Shown in pieces: positions 48,613-56,667 of a stretch of DNA of 64,000 nt (the stretch's first letter is position 1; every line of letters begins with the position of its first letter). The DNA is from an uncultured Actinomycetes bacterium. GTDB taxonomy: Bacteria; Actinomycetota; CADDZG01; WHSQ01. A program made the position numbers and the translations under genes. The notes beneath the pieces are model-generated. The model searched no databases. It worked only from the letters and a program-made list of their open reading frames with translations, and had not been told where the DNA came from. The stretch lies in assembly GCA_937863385.1 (NCBI GenBank), contig CALMBW010000004.1:1-64000 (forward strand). The letters are read 5' to 3'.

Positions 48613-49367
48613 GTGGGTTCAGGGCCGCCACCGGTTTTCTGACCCGAGTGCCGGTGAACGTGGGTCATCTCGATCAGGGATCGCTGGCGCGTGCCGTCAG
48701 GTGGTTCCCACTCGTCGGCGCGTTGATCGGCCTGTTCGTCGGCGCGGTGTACCTATCGTTCTACGAGATAGTCGGACCGATGGCTGCGGCGACGCTTGCC
48801 GTCATCTCCGGTGTCGCCATAACCGGCGCCTTTCACGAGGATGGACTCGCGGATGTCTTTGACTCGGCAGGTTCAAGCTCTCGCGAGGACCGGTTGCGCA
48901 TCCTCAAAGACCCGCGTCTGGGCACCTACGGTGCAGCCGCGCTCTTCGGGTCGTTGCTGCTGCGCATGACAGCACTGGCGAGCATGGATCGATGGACCGG
49001 TGTCGCGTTCTGCGTGTGTGCCCATTCGGTAGCGCGCGCTGCAGCGGTGGGTTTGATGCGTGCGTCATCCGTTGGTCCCGATGGCCTCGGTGCTGCTTAC
49101 GTGAGAGAGCTGAACGACAACGATGTGGCCATCGCGGTTGCGTCCGGGTTGGTGCTGGGAGGTCTCGCGGCCGGCCCATGGATCATGCCCTCCGGTGTGG
49201 TTGCTCTGTGCGTTGCGGCTGTCGTTGGATGGCGCGCCCGGCGCGCCCTCGGTGGCATCTCGGGTGACTATCTCGGTGCAACCGAACAGTTGGTTGAGAT
49301 CGGCGTATACATGATTGGAGCAGCTGTGAGTATGAACTCACTCATCGACGCAGCATGGTGGAGATGA
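48609..49367 (+). CDS. cobS: Adenosylcobinamide-GDP ribazoletransferase (cobalamin synthase)
   Basis: 252 residues, integral membrane protein with about six helices. The N-terminal FLTRVPV and the motif GAFHEDGLADVFDS are the CobS hallmarks; the acidic residues bind Mg. It joins AdoCbi-GDP with alpha-ribazole (phosphate) at the membrane, the last committed step. GTG 48609 overlaps the cobT stop (GTGA). The longer frame from 48558 lies within cobT. Confidence 0.93.
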   Translation: MSGFRAATGFLTRVPVNVGHLDQGSLARAVRWFPLVGALIGLFVGAVYLSFYEIVGPMAAATLAVISGVAITGAFHEDGLADVFDSAGSSSREDRLRILKDPRLGTYGAAALFGSLLLRMTALASMDRWTGVAFCVCAHSVARAAAVGLMRASSVGPDGLGAAYVRELNDNDVAIAVASGLVLGGLAAGPWIMPSGVVALCVAAVVGWRARRALGGISGDYLGATEQLVEIGVYMIGAAVSMNSLIDAAWWR

Positions 49368-49954
49368 ACCCGACAGGGATGAGCCTTCGACTCTGCCTCG
49401 TGCGGCACGGCAGTACTGAGTGGTCGGAGGCTCGCCGCTACACCGGCCACACCGACGTCGATCTTTCCGAGCTCGGCCGCGAGCAGGCACGCGACCTCGC
49501 ATGGCTTTCCGAGCGCGCGTGGGATGGCGTATGGAGCTCGGACCTCTCGCGCTGCTTGCAAACGGCCGCGATCGCAGGCTTCGAGCCGGTGCCCGACGCT
49601 CGTCTGCGTGAGATCGATTTCGGCGAGGTGGAAGGCCGCTCGTGGGAGGACCTCGATCCCCAGACCCAAGAGGCGATCGTCGGCTTCGAGTCGTTCGCGC
49701 CCGCTGAAGGAGAGAGCGTGGTGCAGCTGCGCGCGCGGCTTGCCTCTTTCGTGAGCGAACTGGAACCCGGAGATCACCTCGTCTTCACTCATGGGGGAGT
49801 GATCAGGGCGTTCGCTCTTGATGCAGGTATCGATCTCAGACCTGCTCCCGGCTCGGTCTTCGGCATCGGATTCAAAGGGGATTCCATCTCTGCCTGGGAC
49901 GTTGATAATGGTGCCAGGAGTGGGCCGGGCGGCCGCGGCCGGCTAGCCGGCTGA
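49364..49954 (+). CDS. cobC: Alpha-ribazole phosphatase-like histidine phosphatase
   Basis: 196 residues. The histidine phosphatase core shows CLVRHGSTEWS (catalytic His), the second arginine in WSSDLSRCLQTA, LREIDFGEVEGRSWEDL and FTHGGVIRAF (second His). As the last gene of the cob run it probably dephosphorylates alpha-ribazole-5-phosphate or adenosylcobalamin-5-phosphate. ATG 49364 overlaps the cobS stop (ATGA); ATG 49355 is a weaker alternative. The last 12 sense codons and the stop (SGPGGRGRLAG-stop region) lie inside the RNase P RNA gene. Confidence 0.88.
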   Translation: MNPTGMSLRLCLVRHGSTEWSEARRYTGHTDVDLSELGREQARDLAWLSERAWDGVWSSDLSRCLQTAAIAGFEPVPDARLREIDFGEVEGRSWEDLDPQTQEAIVGFESFAPAEGESVVQLRARLASFVSELEPGDHLVFTHGGVIRAFALDAGIDLRPAPGSVFGIGFKGDSISAWDVDNGARSGPGGRGRLAG

Positions 49955-50273
49955 GGAAAGTCCGGACTCCGCAGGGCAGGACGCTGGGGAAAGTCCCAGG
50001 CGGGGTGACCCGTGGCAAGTGCAACAGAGAGCAGACCGCCGATGGCCTTCGGGCACAGGTAAGGGTGAAAGGGTGAGGTAAGAGCTCACCGGCGCCCCCG
50101 GTGACGGGGGCGGCCAGGTATACCCCGTCCGGAGCAAGACCAAGCAGGGGTGATGGGTGGCCCGCCCGTTCGATCCCCGGGTAGGTCGCACGAGGCGAGC
50201 GGTAACGCTCGTCCCAGATGGATGGTCGCCGCACCCGAAAGGGTGTACAGGATCCGGCTTACAGGCCCACTCC
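49917..50273 (+). ncRNA. rnpB: RNase P RNA, bacterial type A
   Basis: About 357 nt. The terminal helix P1 pairs GGAGTGGGCC (49917-49926) with GGCCCACTCC (50264-50273). The universal core is present: GAGGAAAGTCCGGACTCC near the 5' end, GCAACAGAGAGCAGACCGCC, and the 3' block GATCCGGCTTACAGGCCCAC. The internal GGTAAGGGTGAAAGGGTG region also fits the type A specificity domain. It is the catalytic subunit that matures tRNA 5' ends. Its 5' end overlaps the last 38 bases of cobC on the same strand. Confidence 0.95.
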
Positions 50274-50281
50274 GCGGACCC

Positions 50282-50309
50282 GGGCCCGGCCCCGAGAGGG
50301 GCCGGGCCC
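50282..50309 (+). terminator. rnpB terminator
   Basis: A perfect 12-bp stem, GGGCCCGGCCCC and its complement, closes a GAGA tetraloop 8 bases after the mature 3' end of rnpB. A run of C follows, then GTTCTGTT; the tail is not a classical T-tract, but the stem is very stable. Confidence 0.8.
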
Positions 50310-50320
50310 ACCCCACCCCC

Positions 50321-50369
50321 GTTCTGTTAACAGATACCGCCACCAGTTGGCCGGTTTCGTTAACAGAAC
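50321..50369. promoter_or_regulatory. 11-bp inverted repeat, putative operator
   Basis: GTTCTGTTAAC (50321-50331) and GTTAACAGAAC (50359-50369) are exact complements 27 bases apart; the first arm also belongs to the palindrome CTGTTAACAG. The pair lies between the rnpB terminator and the oxidoreductase gene at 50396. The AT-rich repeats contrast with the GC-rich surroundings, which suggests a dimeric regulator binding two sites. Confidence 0.5.
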
Positions 50370-50395
50370 GGAAGGGGGCGGTAGGGTCGCCGGTC

Positions 50396-51832
50396 ATGGC
50401 AGAAAGTAGCGGTGGGCGTGTAGTCGTTGTGGGGGCCGGTCCCGCCGGACTGGCCGCGGCGTGGGAACTAACGCGTAACGGTATCGGCCCGCTCGTCGTC
50501 GATCGCAATGTCGAGGTTGGCGGACTTGCCAGAACCATGTGGGTGGACGGCTACGGCTTCGATCTAGGCCCGCACCGCTTCTTCACCAAGAACCAGGAGG
50601 TGCTCGACATGTGGCGCTTCTTCTTGGGTGAGGATCTGCTAGACGTCCCTCGGCTCACTCGCATCTACTACCGGAACAAATTCTTCGCTTATCCGCTCAA
50701 GCCGTTCGACGCTTTGGCGAAGCTCGGCCCTATCAAGACCACTCGCGCCGTCTTCAGCTATGGCTTACAGAAGGCCAAGCGCCGGGACATCGACTCGGCC
50801 GAGAACTTCGAGGATTGGATCGTTGCTCAGTTCGGGCGGACCCTGTTCGAGATCTTCTTCAAGTCCTATACCGAGAAGGTCTGGGGCATACCGTGCGATC
50901 AGATCGGTAAGGAATGGGCAGGGCAGCGGATCAAGGGTCTGAACCTGTCCGAGGCGATCCGTAGCGCTTTCCGACGAGGGAAGTCAGACAAGGTCAAGTC
51001 GCTGATCGAGGAGTTCTACTACCCGCGTGAGGGGGCCGGTCAGCTCTACGACAAGATGGCGGAACACATCGTCGCGCATGGTGGCGAGATGAGGATGGCC
51101 TCCAACATCGTCAGGTTCGAGCACGACGACCAACGCATCGTCGCGTTGCACACCGCAGAAGGCGAACGGATCGCCGTGGATCATGCCTTCGTCAGCGCTC
51201 CGATAACGACGGTGGCGCAGAGCCTGGACCCCGCGCCGCCAGAAAGCGTCCTGGAGGCGGCACGCACCCTCTATTACCGTAGTCACATCACCGTGAACCT
51301 GATCTTGGACGCCCCGTCTCCTTTCCCAGACAACTGGATCTACATCCACGCTCCGCAGCTTCGGATGGCGCGTGTCGCCAACTACGCGAGCTTCAGTCAG
51401 TCGATGATCGCCAAGCCCGGAACCTGCGCTCTGAGTGTCGAGTACTTCTGCTTCACCTCCGACGACCTTTGGAACATGAGCGACGAAGATCTGATCGGGT
51501 TCGGCACCAGGGAGATGGAGGAAGCCGGACTGCTGTCGGCGTCTACGGTGGTCAAGGGGTTCGTCGTGCGGGAATCGGATTCGTACCCCACGTATTACCT
51601 GGGGCACCGCGCGCACTTCGAGGTGCTGTTCGAGCATCTCTCTCGCTTCGAGAACCTGACGTTGATCGGGCGAGCCGGCATGTACCGGTACAACAACCAG
51701 GATCACGCATCGCTAACGGGCCTGTACGCAGTGCGCAACCATCTCGGTCAGAGCTCGGTCGACCTGTTCTCGATCAACCCCGAGGACGTCTACATCGAAG
51801 AGGTGCACGAGGTTGACCGACAACCCGCTTGA
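50396..51832 (+). CDS. FAD-dependent oxidoreductase, UDP-galactopyranose mutase/protoporphyrinogen oxidase-like
   Basis: 478 residues from ATG 50396. The N-terminal dinucleotide fold is VVVVGAGPAGLAAAWEL with a following acidic strand end (VVDRN) and GGLARTM; FDLGPHRFFTKNQEV is typical of a subgroup often located with polysaccharide glycosyltransferases. The C-terminus has the second FAD motif (LIGRAGMYRYNNQDHA). The reaction is unknown; conversion of a nucleotide sugar or a carotenoid-like oxidation are both possible. A frame reaching back to 50150 lies in rnpB and is not coding. It overlaps the next gene by 20 bases. Confidence 0.82.
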   Translation: MAESSGGRVVVVGAGPAGLAAAWELTRNGIGPLVVDRNVEVGGLARTMWVDGYGFDLGPHRFFTKNQEVLDMWRFFLGEDLLDVPRLTRIYYRNKFFAYPLKPFDALAKLGPIKTTRAVFSYGLQKAKRRDIDSAENFEDWIVAQFGRTLFEIFFKSYTEKVWGIPCDQIGKEWAGQRIKGLNLSEAIRSAFRRGKSDKVKSLIEEFYYPREGAGQLYDKMAEHIVAHGGEMRMASNIVRFEHDDQRIVALHTAEGERIAVDHAFVSAPITTVAQSLDPAPPESVLEAARTLYYRSHITVNLILDAPSPFPDNWIYIHAPQLRMARVANYASFSQSMIAKPGTCALSVEYFCFTSDDLWNMSDEDLIGFGTREMEEAGLLSASTVVKGFVVRESDSYPTYYLGHRAHFEVLFEHLSRFENLTLIGRAGMYRYNNQDHASLTGLYAVRNHLGQSSVDLFSINPEDVYIEEVHEVDRQPA

Positions 51833-53009
51833 CCACAGCGTCCCGCCTCGGTGGGTCACACGACAAGAGTCAGAGGCTAGCGGCGCTGCTCGTTCCAATG
51901 AGGCTACCCCTCGACAGATAGCGGTGGTCTGCGGTGCCGTGGCGCTGCTTGCCGCCACGATCGCGGTGACATGTGCCATATGGGCATCGGGCGGCAGAAC
52001 CTCGGGTCTACTAAGGATTCCGCTAGGAGAAAGACTTGGTGGCTATGTGGCCGAGCGCCACAATGACTGGCAGTTCGTCAGGAGCTACACGCGGTACGAC
52101 GGGCTCTATTACTACACAATAGCGCTTGATCCATTTGCTTCTGACGTACAACACACGCTTATCGACGCGCCCGCCTACCGATATGGCCATCCTGGCTACG
52201 GATGGATGGCTCGAGTCTTTTCTTTAGGATCCGCGGATTCACTACCTGGTGTGCTCATTGCCCTAAGCGTTGCGGGGATGGTAGTCGCGGCATATGCCGG
52301 CAGTAGGTTGGCGAACATGATGGGGCTGACCCCATGGGTGGGGCTTGGGGTTGCAGTTAATCCGGGGCTCGTGTATGCGGCGACGGTAAGCACTCCTGAG
52401 ACGGTAGGCGTTGCGGTCATGGCCTTGGGGCTGCTTGCCTGGCTTCGAGACAGATGGTGGACTGCGGCAATCCTGTTCGTGGTCCTCTGTTTCATCAAAG
52501 AAGCTTTCGTTTTCGTTCCCATCGGTCTTGCCATTTGGGAACTCATTAGGCGAGCGCGAGGCGACCGAAAGCGTGATGTGACTTTCCTTGTGGGGGTGTT
52601 GGCCCTGGGCCCACTCTCGCTAGCTGCATGGTTTGTTTACCTTTACAGGACCCTCGGCGCCTGGCCATTCGCCCAGGGCCCTCGCAACATCACTACTCCG
52701 ATCCTCGGCTGGTTTGAAACTTTGAGTTTCAGCGCCCAACAGATCGAGGGACCAGAGTTCCAGATCGGTTCGGCGGGGCTCCCGCTGATCATCGCTGTGG
52801 GGGTTGGGCTTGCGTGTTGCATGTTCAAGGCGTCAAAGATGAGGAGTCCGATCGATCCCATCTTCATGATGAGCGCAGGGTTGATCTTCTGCCTGTCGTG
52901 GTTGGCGCTGCTGTACCCGAAGGATCTGATCCGCAACATCTCGCCAGTGGTGTTCCTCGCGCCATACCTCTGGGCTAGGTGGGGGCCGGAGGCGACGGCG
53001 GAACCGTGA
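51813..53009 (+). CDS. Multi-spanning membrane protein, probable lipid-linked glycosyltransferase
   Basis: 398 residues with roughly nine hydrophobic helices. An extracytoplasmic loop after helix 1 contains DWQFVRSYTRYDGLYYYTIA, resembling the Asp-bearing loop of GT-C and GT87-like mannosyltransferases, and a later ISPVVFLAPYLW helix. The start is a TTG inside the end of the oxidoreductase gene. Codons such as ATA, AGG and ACA are commoner than in neighbours, hinting at a different history. The last 35 bases overlap the end of the convergent kinase gene. Function is inferred from topology only. Confidence 0.65.
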   Translation: MTDNPLDHSVPPRWVTRQESEASGAARSNEATPRQIAVVCGAVALLAATIAVTCAIWASGGRTSGLLRIPLGERLGGYVAERHNDWQFVRSYTRYDGLYYYTIALDPFASDVQHTLIDAPAYRYGHPGYGWMARVFSLGSADSLPGVLIALSVAGMVVAAYAGSRLANMMGLTPWVGLGVAVNPGLVYAATVSTPETVGVAVMALGLLAWLRDRWWTAAILFVVLCFIKEAFVFVPIGLAIWELIRRARGDRKRDVTFLVGVLALGPLSLAAWFVYLYRTLGAWPFAQGPRNITTPILGWFETLSFSAQQIEGPEFQIGSAGLPLIIAVGVGLACCMFKASKMRSPIDPIFMMSAGLIFCLSWLALLYPKDLIRNISPVVFLAPYLWARWGPEATAEP

Positions 53010-54732
53010 AGTAGAAGGTCGTTCCGCTCCCCACCTCGCTTTCGACCCAGATCTGTCCTCCGTGACGTTCGACGATGAGCCGTGACAGGTAGAGGCCGAG
53101 ACCCGAACCAGGTTTGGCTTGGGTGGGCGATAAGCGGCTGAAGCGCTTGAAGAGTCGCTGGCGGTCCTCCTCGGATATGCCCGGCCCCCTGTCTTGCACG
53201 CCGATGCGAAAGGCGCCTTCGATCCGCTGGAGGTCGATCGTGATCGTGGCTTCGTCGGGTGAGAACTTCGCCGCGTTGCTGATGAGGTTGATCAAGACCT
53301 GTTTGACCTTGTCGCGATCGATCTGCACTGGGGCAGTGCCGGGACCGCAGTGCACCTCGATGCGTGAGGATTCTCCGGTGTCCTCCACCGCTTCCTCGAT
53401 AAGTTCGACGAGATCAACCGCTCCGTAGACCAGGCTCATGCCGCCTCGGTCGATCCGCTCGAGATCCAGTACCTCCGACACGAGACGGGCCAGCCGCTTC
53501 GCTTCCCGTTCCAGTGACGCGATCAACTCCGTCAGGCTTTCGTCGCTCATCCGGTGGCGTTTCTTGCCCAAGATGTCGGCGATGCCTGCCACTACGGTCA
53601 TCGGGGATCGGATCTCATGACTGACCATCGAGATGTAGTCGGCTCGGCGTTGTTCCAGCTCTCGAAGCTCTTCGACGGTTTCGAGCGCGTCCTCATACAT
53701 CCGCGCGTTGTGGACCGAGGACGAGACTTCACGTGCTGCTGCTTGGATCAAAGTCACATCTTGCTCGGACCAAGAACGGGGTGCTTGTGAGTGAAAGACG
53801 ATGACGCCCAGGAGCTCGTCTGCCCATTCCAACGGTGTTGCGATGACTGCCCGGGTCCCGTGCCGCAAGAGATCCGAGACGTTTCCGTCTATCTCGGAAG
53901 CTTTCAAGCGCTCGTCAGAGGTGACGTCGTCGCTCCACTGCGTTGCCCGCGTTGCTGCAGCAAGATTGGCGACCGGGAAGTTGGTATCGGGTTCGCCGGC
54001 TAGGGGAGTGATGCCTGGTGCGTTGTACTCGTGCTCGATCGGACCGAGTGCAGAGACCCCTGGTGCTTCGACCATCCTGATGTAGCAGCGCGCGACATCC
54101 GCAGCTCGGCCAAGTTCTTCAACGGTGGTGGAAAGAACCTCTTCGGCGTCCAACAGAGATGTCACCTTGGAAGAGATATCTCTGATCATGCGAAGAAGGT
54201 CGGCGCGCTGGCGCTCTTTCTCGATCGACCTTGCGTTCGATATCCCCACGGCGGCCAGGGCCGCCATGGCTTGGACGAGATCCAGGTCGTGGTGGTCGAA
54301 GGCCGGTTGATCGGGGCGCTTGGTCAGGTAGAGGGCGCCGATCAAGGCGTCTTTATGCGCGATCGGGACGCCAAGGAAGGCGTCCATCGGAACGTGCGCT
54401 GATGGGAATCCCACCGAAGCTGGATGTTCGTCGACCCTGCGCACCATGATCGATCGTTTGTTCCCTAGCACCTCGCCCAATAGTCCGCGGCCTTCCGGCG
54501 GATGGGGCAGCGCGGCAGCTTCGACGGGGGTGAGTCCCTTCTGAAGGAAGCGCTCGATCGCATCGTCTGCATCGAGCGTCACCGCGGCGCCGTAATCCGC
54601 GCCCGTCAGTTCCATGGCGCGGCCCACGATCGCTTCGAGAACCGCGTCGACGTCCAGGTCTTGCGTTAGCTGGATAGCGATCTCTAGGAATGACCGAGAG
54701 ACCAGTACCTCACGTTCCATCTGCAGGGGCAC
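52975..54732 (-). CDS. Soluble GAF-GAF sensor histidine kinase
   Basis: 585 residues. Two GAF domains (about 5-175 and 190-345) precede a short coil and the kinase core. The phospho-accepting His is in ISMVSHEIRSPMTVV; the N box is VLINLISNAAKFSP; G1 is DRGPGISEED and G2 GSGLGLYLSRLIVE. All catalytic boxes are intact. No membrane helix is present, so it senses an intracellular cue, perhaps a ligand or a redox state. There is no response regulator adjacent. GTG 54732 or ATG 54720 may be the start. It is divergent from ridA with an 80-base gap. Confidence 0.88.
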   Translation of the reverse strand: MPLQMEREVLVSRSFLEIAIQLTQDLDVDAVLEAIVGRAMELTGADYGAAVTLDADDAIERFLQKGLTPVEAAALPHPPEGRGLLGEVLGNKRSIMVRRVDEHPASVGFPSAHVPMDAFLGVPIAHKDALIGALYLTKRPDQPAFDHHDLDLVQAMAALAAVGISNARSIEKERQRADLLRMIRDISSKVTSLLDAEEVLSTTVEELGRAADVARCYIRMVEAPGVSALGPIEHEYNAPGITPLAGEPDTNFPVANLAAATRATQWSDDVTSDERLKASEIDGNVSDLLRHGTRAVIATPLEWADELLGVIVFHSQAPRSWSEQDVTLIQAAAREVSSSVHNARMYEDALETVEELRELEQRRADYISMVSHEIRSPMTVVAGIADILGKKRHRMSDESLTELIASLEREAKRLARLVSEVLDLERIDRGGMSLVYGAVDLVELIEEAVEDTGESSRIEVHCGPGTAPVQIDRDKVKQVLINLISNAAKFSPDEATITIDLQRIEGAFRIGVQDRGPGISEEDRQRLFKRFSRLSPTQAKPGSGLGLYLSRLIVERHGGQIWVESEVGSGTTFYFTVPPSPPAPT

Positions 54733-54812
54733 TGCCCTCCCTTTACTCTCTGGAGCGCCGTCCTACGGCCAATGTTGCCCTATCTGACCGAATGCAAGCA
54801 AGGAGGGACAAG

Positions 54813-55196
54813 ATGGAGAAAAAGGTGATCGACACGACGTCCGCGCCCGCCGCGGTAGGTGCCTACAGTCAAGCTATCGAATGTGACGGCTGGCTCTTCT
54901 GCTCGGGGCAGGTGCCTCTGGATCCGGCTTCGGAGGAACTGGTCTCCTCGACCATCGCGCAGGAAACCGACCGGGTGATGCGCAACCTCACCGCCGTACT
55001 GAATGAAGCGGGAGCCGGGTGGGGCAACGTCGTGAAGGTGACGGCCCTGCTTACCGACATCGAAGACTTCGCCGAGTTCAACGAGACCTACTCCTCTTAC
55101 GTGGGCGGTGAAAGCCCTCCGGCCCGAGCTACCTTCGCTGTCGCCGGTCTCCCGAAAGGGGCTCGTGTAGAGGTCGAGTGCATCGCCCGCCTCTAG
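54813..55196 (+). CDS. RidA-family enamine/imine deaminase
   Basis: 127 residues from ATG 54813, preceded by AGGAGGG. RidA motifs: APAAVGAYSQA, LFCSGQVPLDP, the NVVKVTALLTDI strand with FAEFNETYSSYV, PPARATFAVAGLPKGARVEVE. The conserved Arg in PPARAT is the substrate-carboxylate binder. It hydrolyses reactive 2-aminoacrylate-type enamines in the cytoplasm. Longer upstream frame rejected. Confidence 0.93.
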   Translation: MEKKVIDTTSAPAAVGAYSQAIECDGWLFCSGQVPLDPASEELVSSTIAQETDRVMRNLTAVLNEAGAGWGNVVKVTALLTDIEDFAEFNETYSSYVGGESPPARATFAVAGLPKGARVEVECIARL

Positions 55197-55198
55197 CG

Positions 55199-55295
55199 TC
55201 AGTCGGGCTCGCCGATCACCTTGTCTCCGAAGATGATGCGGCTGCCCGACCTTCAGTCGGGTTCGCCGATCACCTTGTCTCCGAAGATGATGCGG
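55199..55295. repeat. 54-base tandem duplication of a gene's 3' end
   Basis: Two 43-base units, 55199-55241 and 55253-55295, differ at a single base (GGGCTC versus GGGTTC) and repeat with a period of 54. The right unit is the true end (IIFGDKVIGEPD plus stop) of the leftward 71-residue gene; the left unit repeats that end, stop codon included, directly after the first stop, and begins 3 bases past the ridA stop. Confidence 0.9.
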
Positions 55296-55468
55296 ACCTC
55301 TTTTTCTTCCGAGCGACCGGCTACGGGCTCGAGGCCCGCTTCCTGTGGGGTCTCGGCCGAAGGCTTTTCGACGTAGGTTTCCAGTTTGCTCATGGCGAAG
55401 AGCAGGCCCAAGATGGCGAAGGGCCACAGCACGAGCACGACTAGGAGGAACACCTGATAGCGCGACAT
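55253..55468 (-). CDS. Small membrane protein, 71 aa
   Basis: The N-terminal helix FLLVVLVLWPFAILGLLFAM spans about residues 7-26; the rest is a polar cytoplasmic or external tail ending IIFGDKVIGEPD. ATG 55468 has a GAGGAG just upstream. No family recognised. It is divergent from the M20 peptidase with only 20 bases between the starts. Its 3' end was duplicated in tandem past its stop codon. Confidence 0.7.
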   Translation of the reverse strand: MSRYQVFLLVVLVLWPFAILGLLFAMSKLETYVEKPSAETPQEAGLEPVAGRSEEKEVRIIFGDKVIGEPD

Positions 55469-55488
55469 CTCCTCAATCCTCTACCACG

Positions 55489-56667
55489 ATGACCGATCCC
55501 ACGCGGAGATACGGCCGGGCCTTTGACCGGGAGCGGGCAACCGAGCGATTGGTTGCTTTGGTCCGCTCCGCTTCCGAGAACCCACCGGGTAATGAGAAGG
55601 CCTGCGCCGAGATCGCGGCGGCGTACTGCGAGGACCTCGGGCTGGAGACATCTCTTCACGAGATCGAGGCCGGCCGGCCCAGCGTCGTCGCTCGCTGGCG
55701 CAACGGGCAGGGGCCGACCCTTACCTACTGCTCTCATATCGACGTCGTACCGGCCGGCGATCCTTCTCTGTGGGCTGATGACCCGTACTCGGGCCACGTA
55801 GCCGATGGACGAGTCTTCGGGCGGGGGAGCTCGGACGCGAAAGGCCCTTGTGCAGCGGCGCTGGAAGCCGTTGCCATCCTCAAAGAGATCGGCTCTGACT
55901 TCAACGGCACACTCGAGCTTGCCCTTGTCGCAGATGAAGAGAGTGGGGGTTTCAAAGGGGCTGCGCCGCTGGTTGAAAGTGGCGTCCTGCAACCGAGTGT
56001 CGCTATCGTCGGCGAGCCCACGTCGTTGCGGGTCGTGCGCGCACAACGCGGTATCGCATGGCTGAAGATCTCAACGCACGGTCTGGCGGGGCATGGTTCG
56101 GCTCCGGAGCGCGGCGTGAGCGCAGTGAGGCACATGGCAGACCTGGTCCTGAAACTCGAAGAGACGTTGCCCGACATCGATCACCCTCTACTGGGACGAC
56201 CGACTCTGAATGTCGGAACGATCCACGGTGGCGAGAAGCTGAACATCATCCCTGCCTCGTGCGTGATCGAGGTCGATAGACGCATCGTGCCGGGGGAAAC
56301 AGAAGCATCGATGCTTGGATCGATCGAAGCCGCGATCGAGCTCACTCGCGGACGCTTCCATGACCTTGATGCCCGTATCGAGGTCGTGTCGATGGGGATG
56401 CCTTTCGAGGTCGATGAGAAATCCGAGGTCGTGCAGGTCGCGGCCGAGTCCGTATCAGAGCAGACGGGGCGAGAACCCGAGATCGTGGGATTCAGGGGGG
56501 CCTCCGACGCTCGATTCATGGCCGATGCGGGGGCGCCGGTGATCGTGTGGGGGCCGGGGGACATACAGGTGGCCCATACCGCCCGCGAGTCCATCGACCT
56601 CGAGGAGTTCCACTTGGGGGTTCTCTGCTACGCGGCTGCTTTCGAGCGATTGCTGGGAGCGTCATGA
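55489..56667 (+). CDS. M20-family metallopeptidase (ArgE/DapE-like)
   Basis: 392 residues. Zinc ligands are visible in TYCSHIDVVPAG (His, with catalytic Asp), GRGSSDAKGP (bridging Asp), LVADEESGG (general-base Glu), IVGEPTS and the late VWGPGD-QVAHTARE block. A dimerisation lid lies between (HGLAGHGSAPERGVSAVRH). It is a cytoplasmic di-zinc amidohydrolase; succinyl-diaminopimelate, acetylornithine or dipeptide substrates cannot be told apart. ATGA overlap with trpD. Confidence 0.88.
   Translation: MTDPTRRYGRAFDRERATERLVALVRSASENPPGNEKACAEIAAAYCEDLGLETSLHEIEAGRPSVVARWRNGQGPTLTYCSHIDVVPAGDPSLWADDPYSGHVADGRVFGRGSSDAKGPCAAALEAVAILKEIGSDFNGTLELALVADEESGGFKGAAPLVESGVLQPSVAIVGEPTSLRVVRAQRGIAWLKISTHGLAGHGSAPERGVSAVRHMADLVLKLEETLPDIDHPLLGRPTLNVGTIHGGEKLNIIPASCVIEVDRRIVPGETEASMLGSIEAAIELTRGRFHDLDARIEVVSMGMPFEVDEKSEVVQVAAESVSEQTGREPEIVGFRGASDARFMADAGAPVIVWGPGDIQVAHTARESIDLEEFHLGVLCYAAAFERLLGAS

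Noticed and set aside
50150-50395. Upstream extension of the FAD oxidoreductase frame
   Set aside because: It runs through RNase P RNA, its terminator and the inverted repeat; the dinucleotide fold begins just after ATG 50396.
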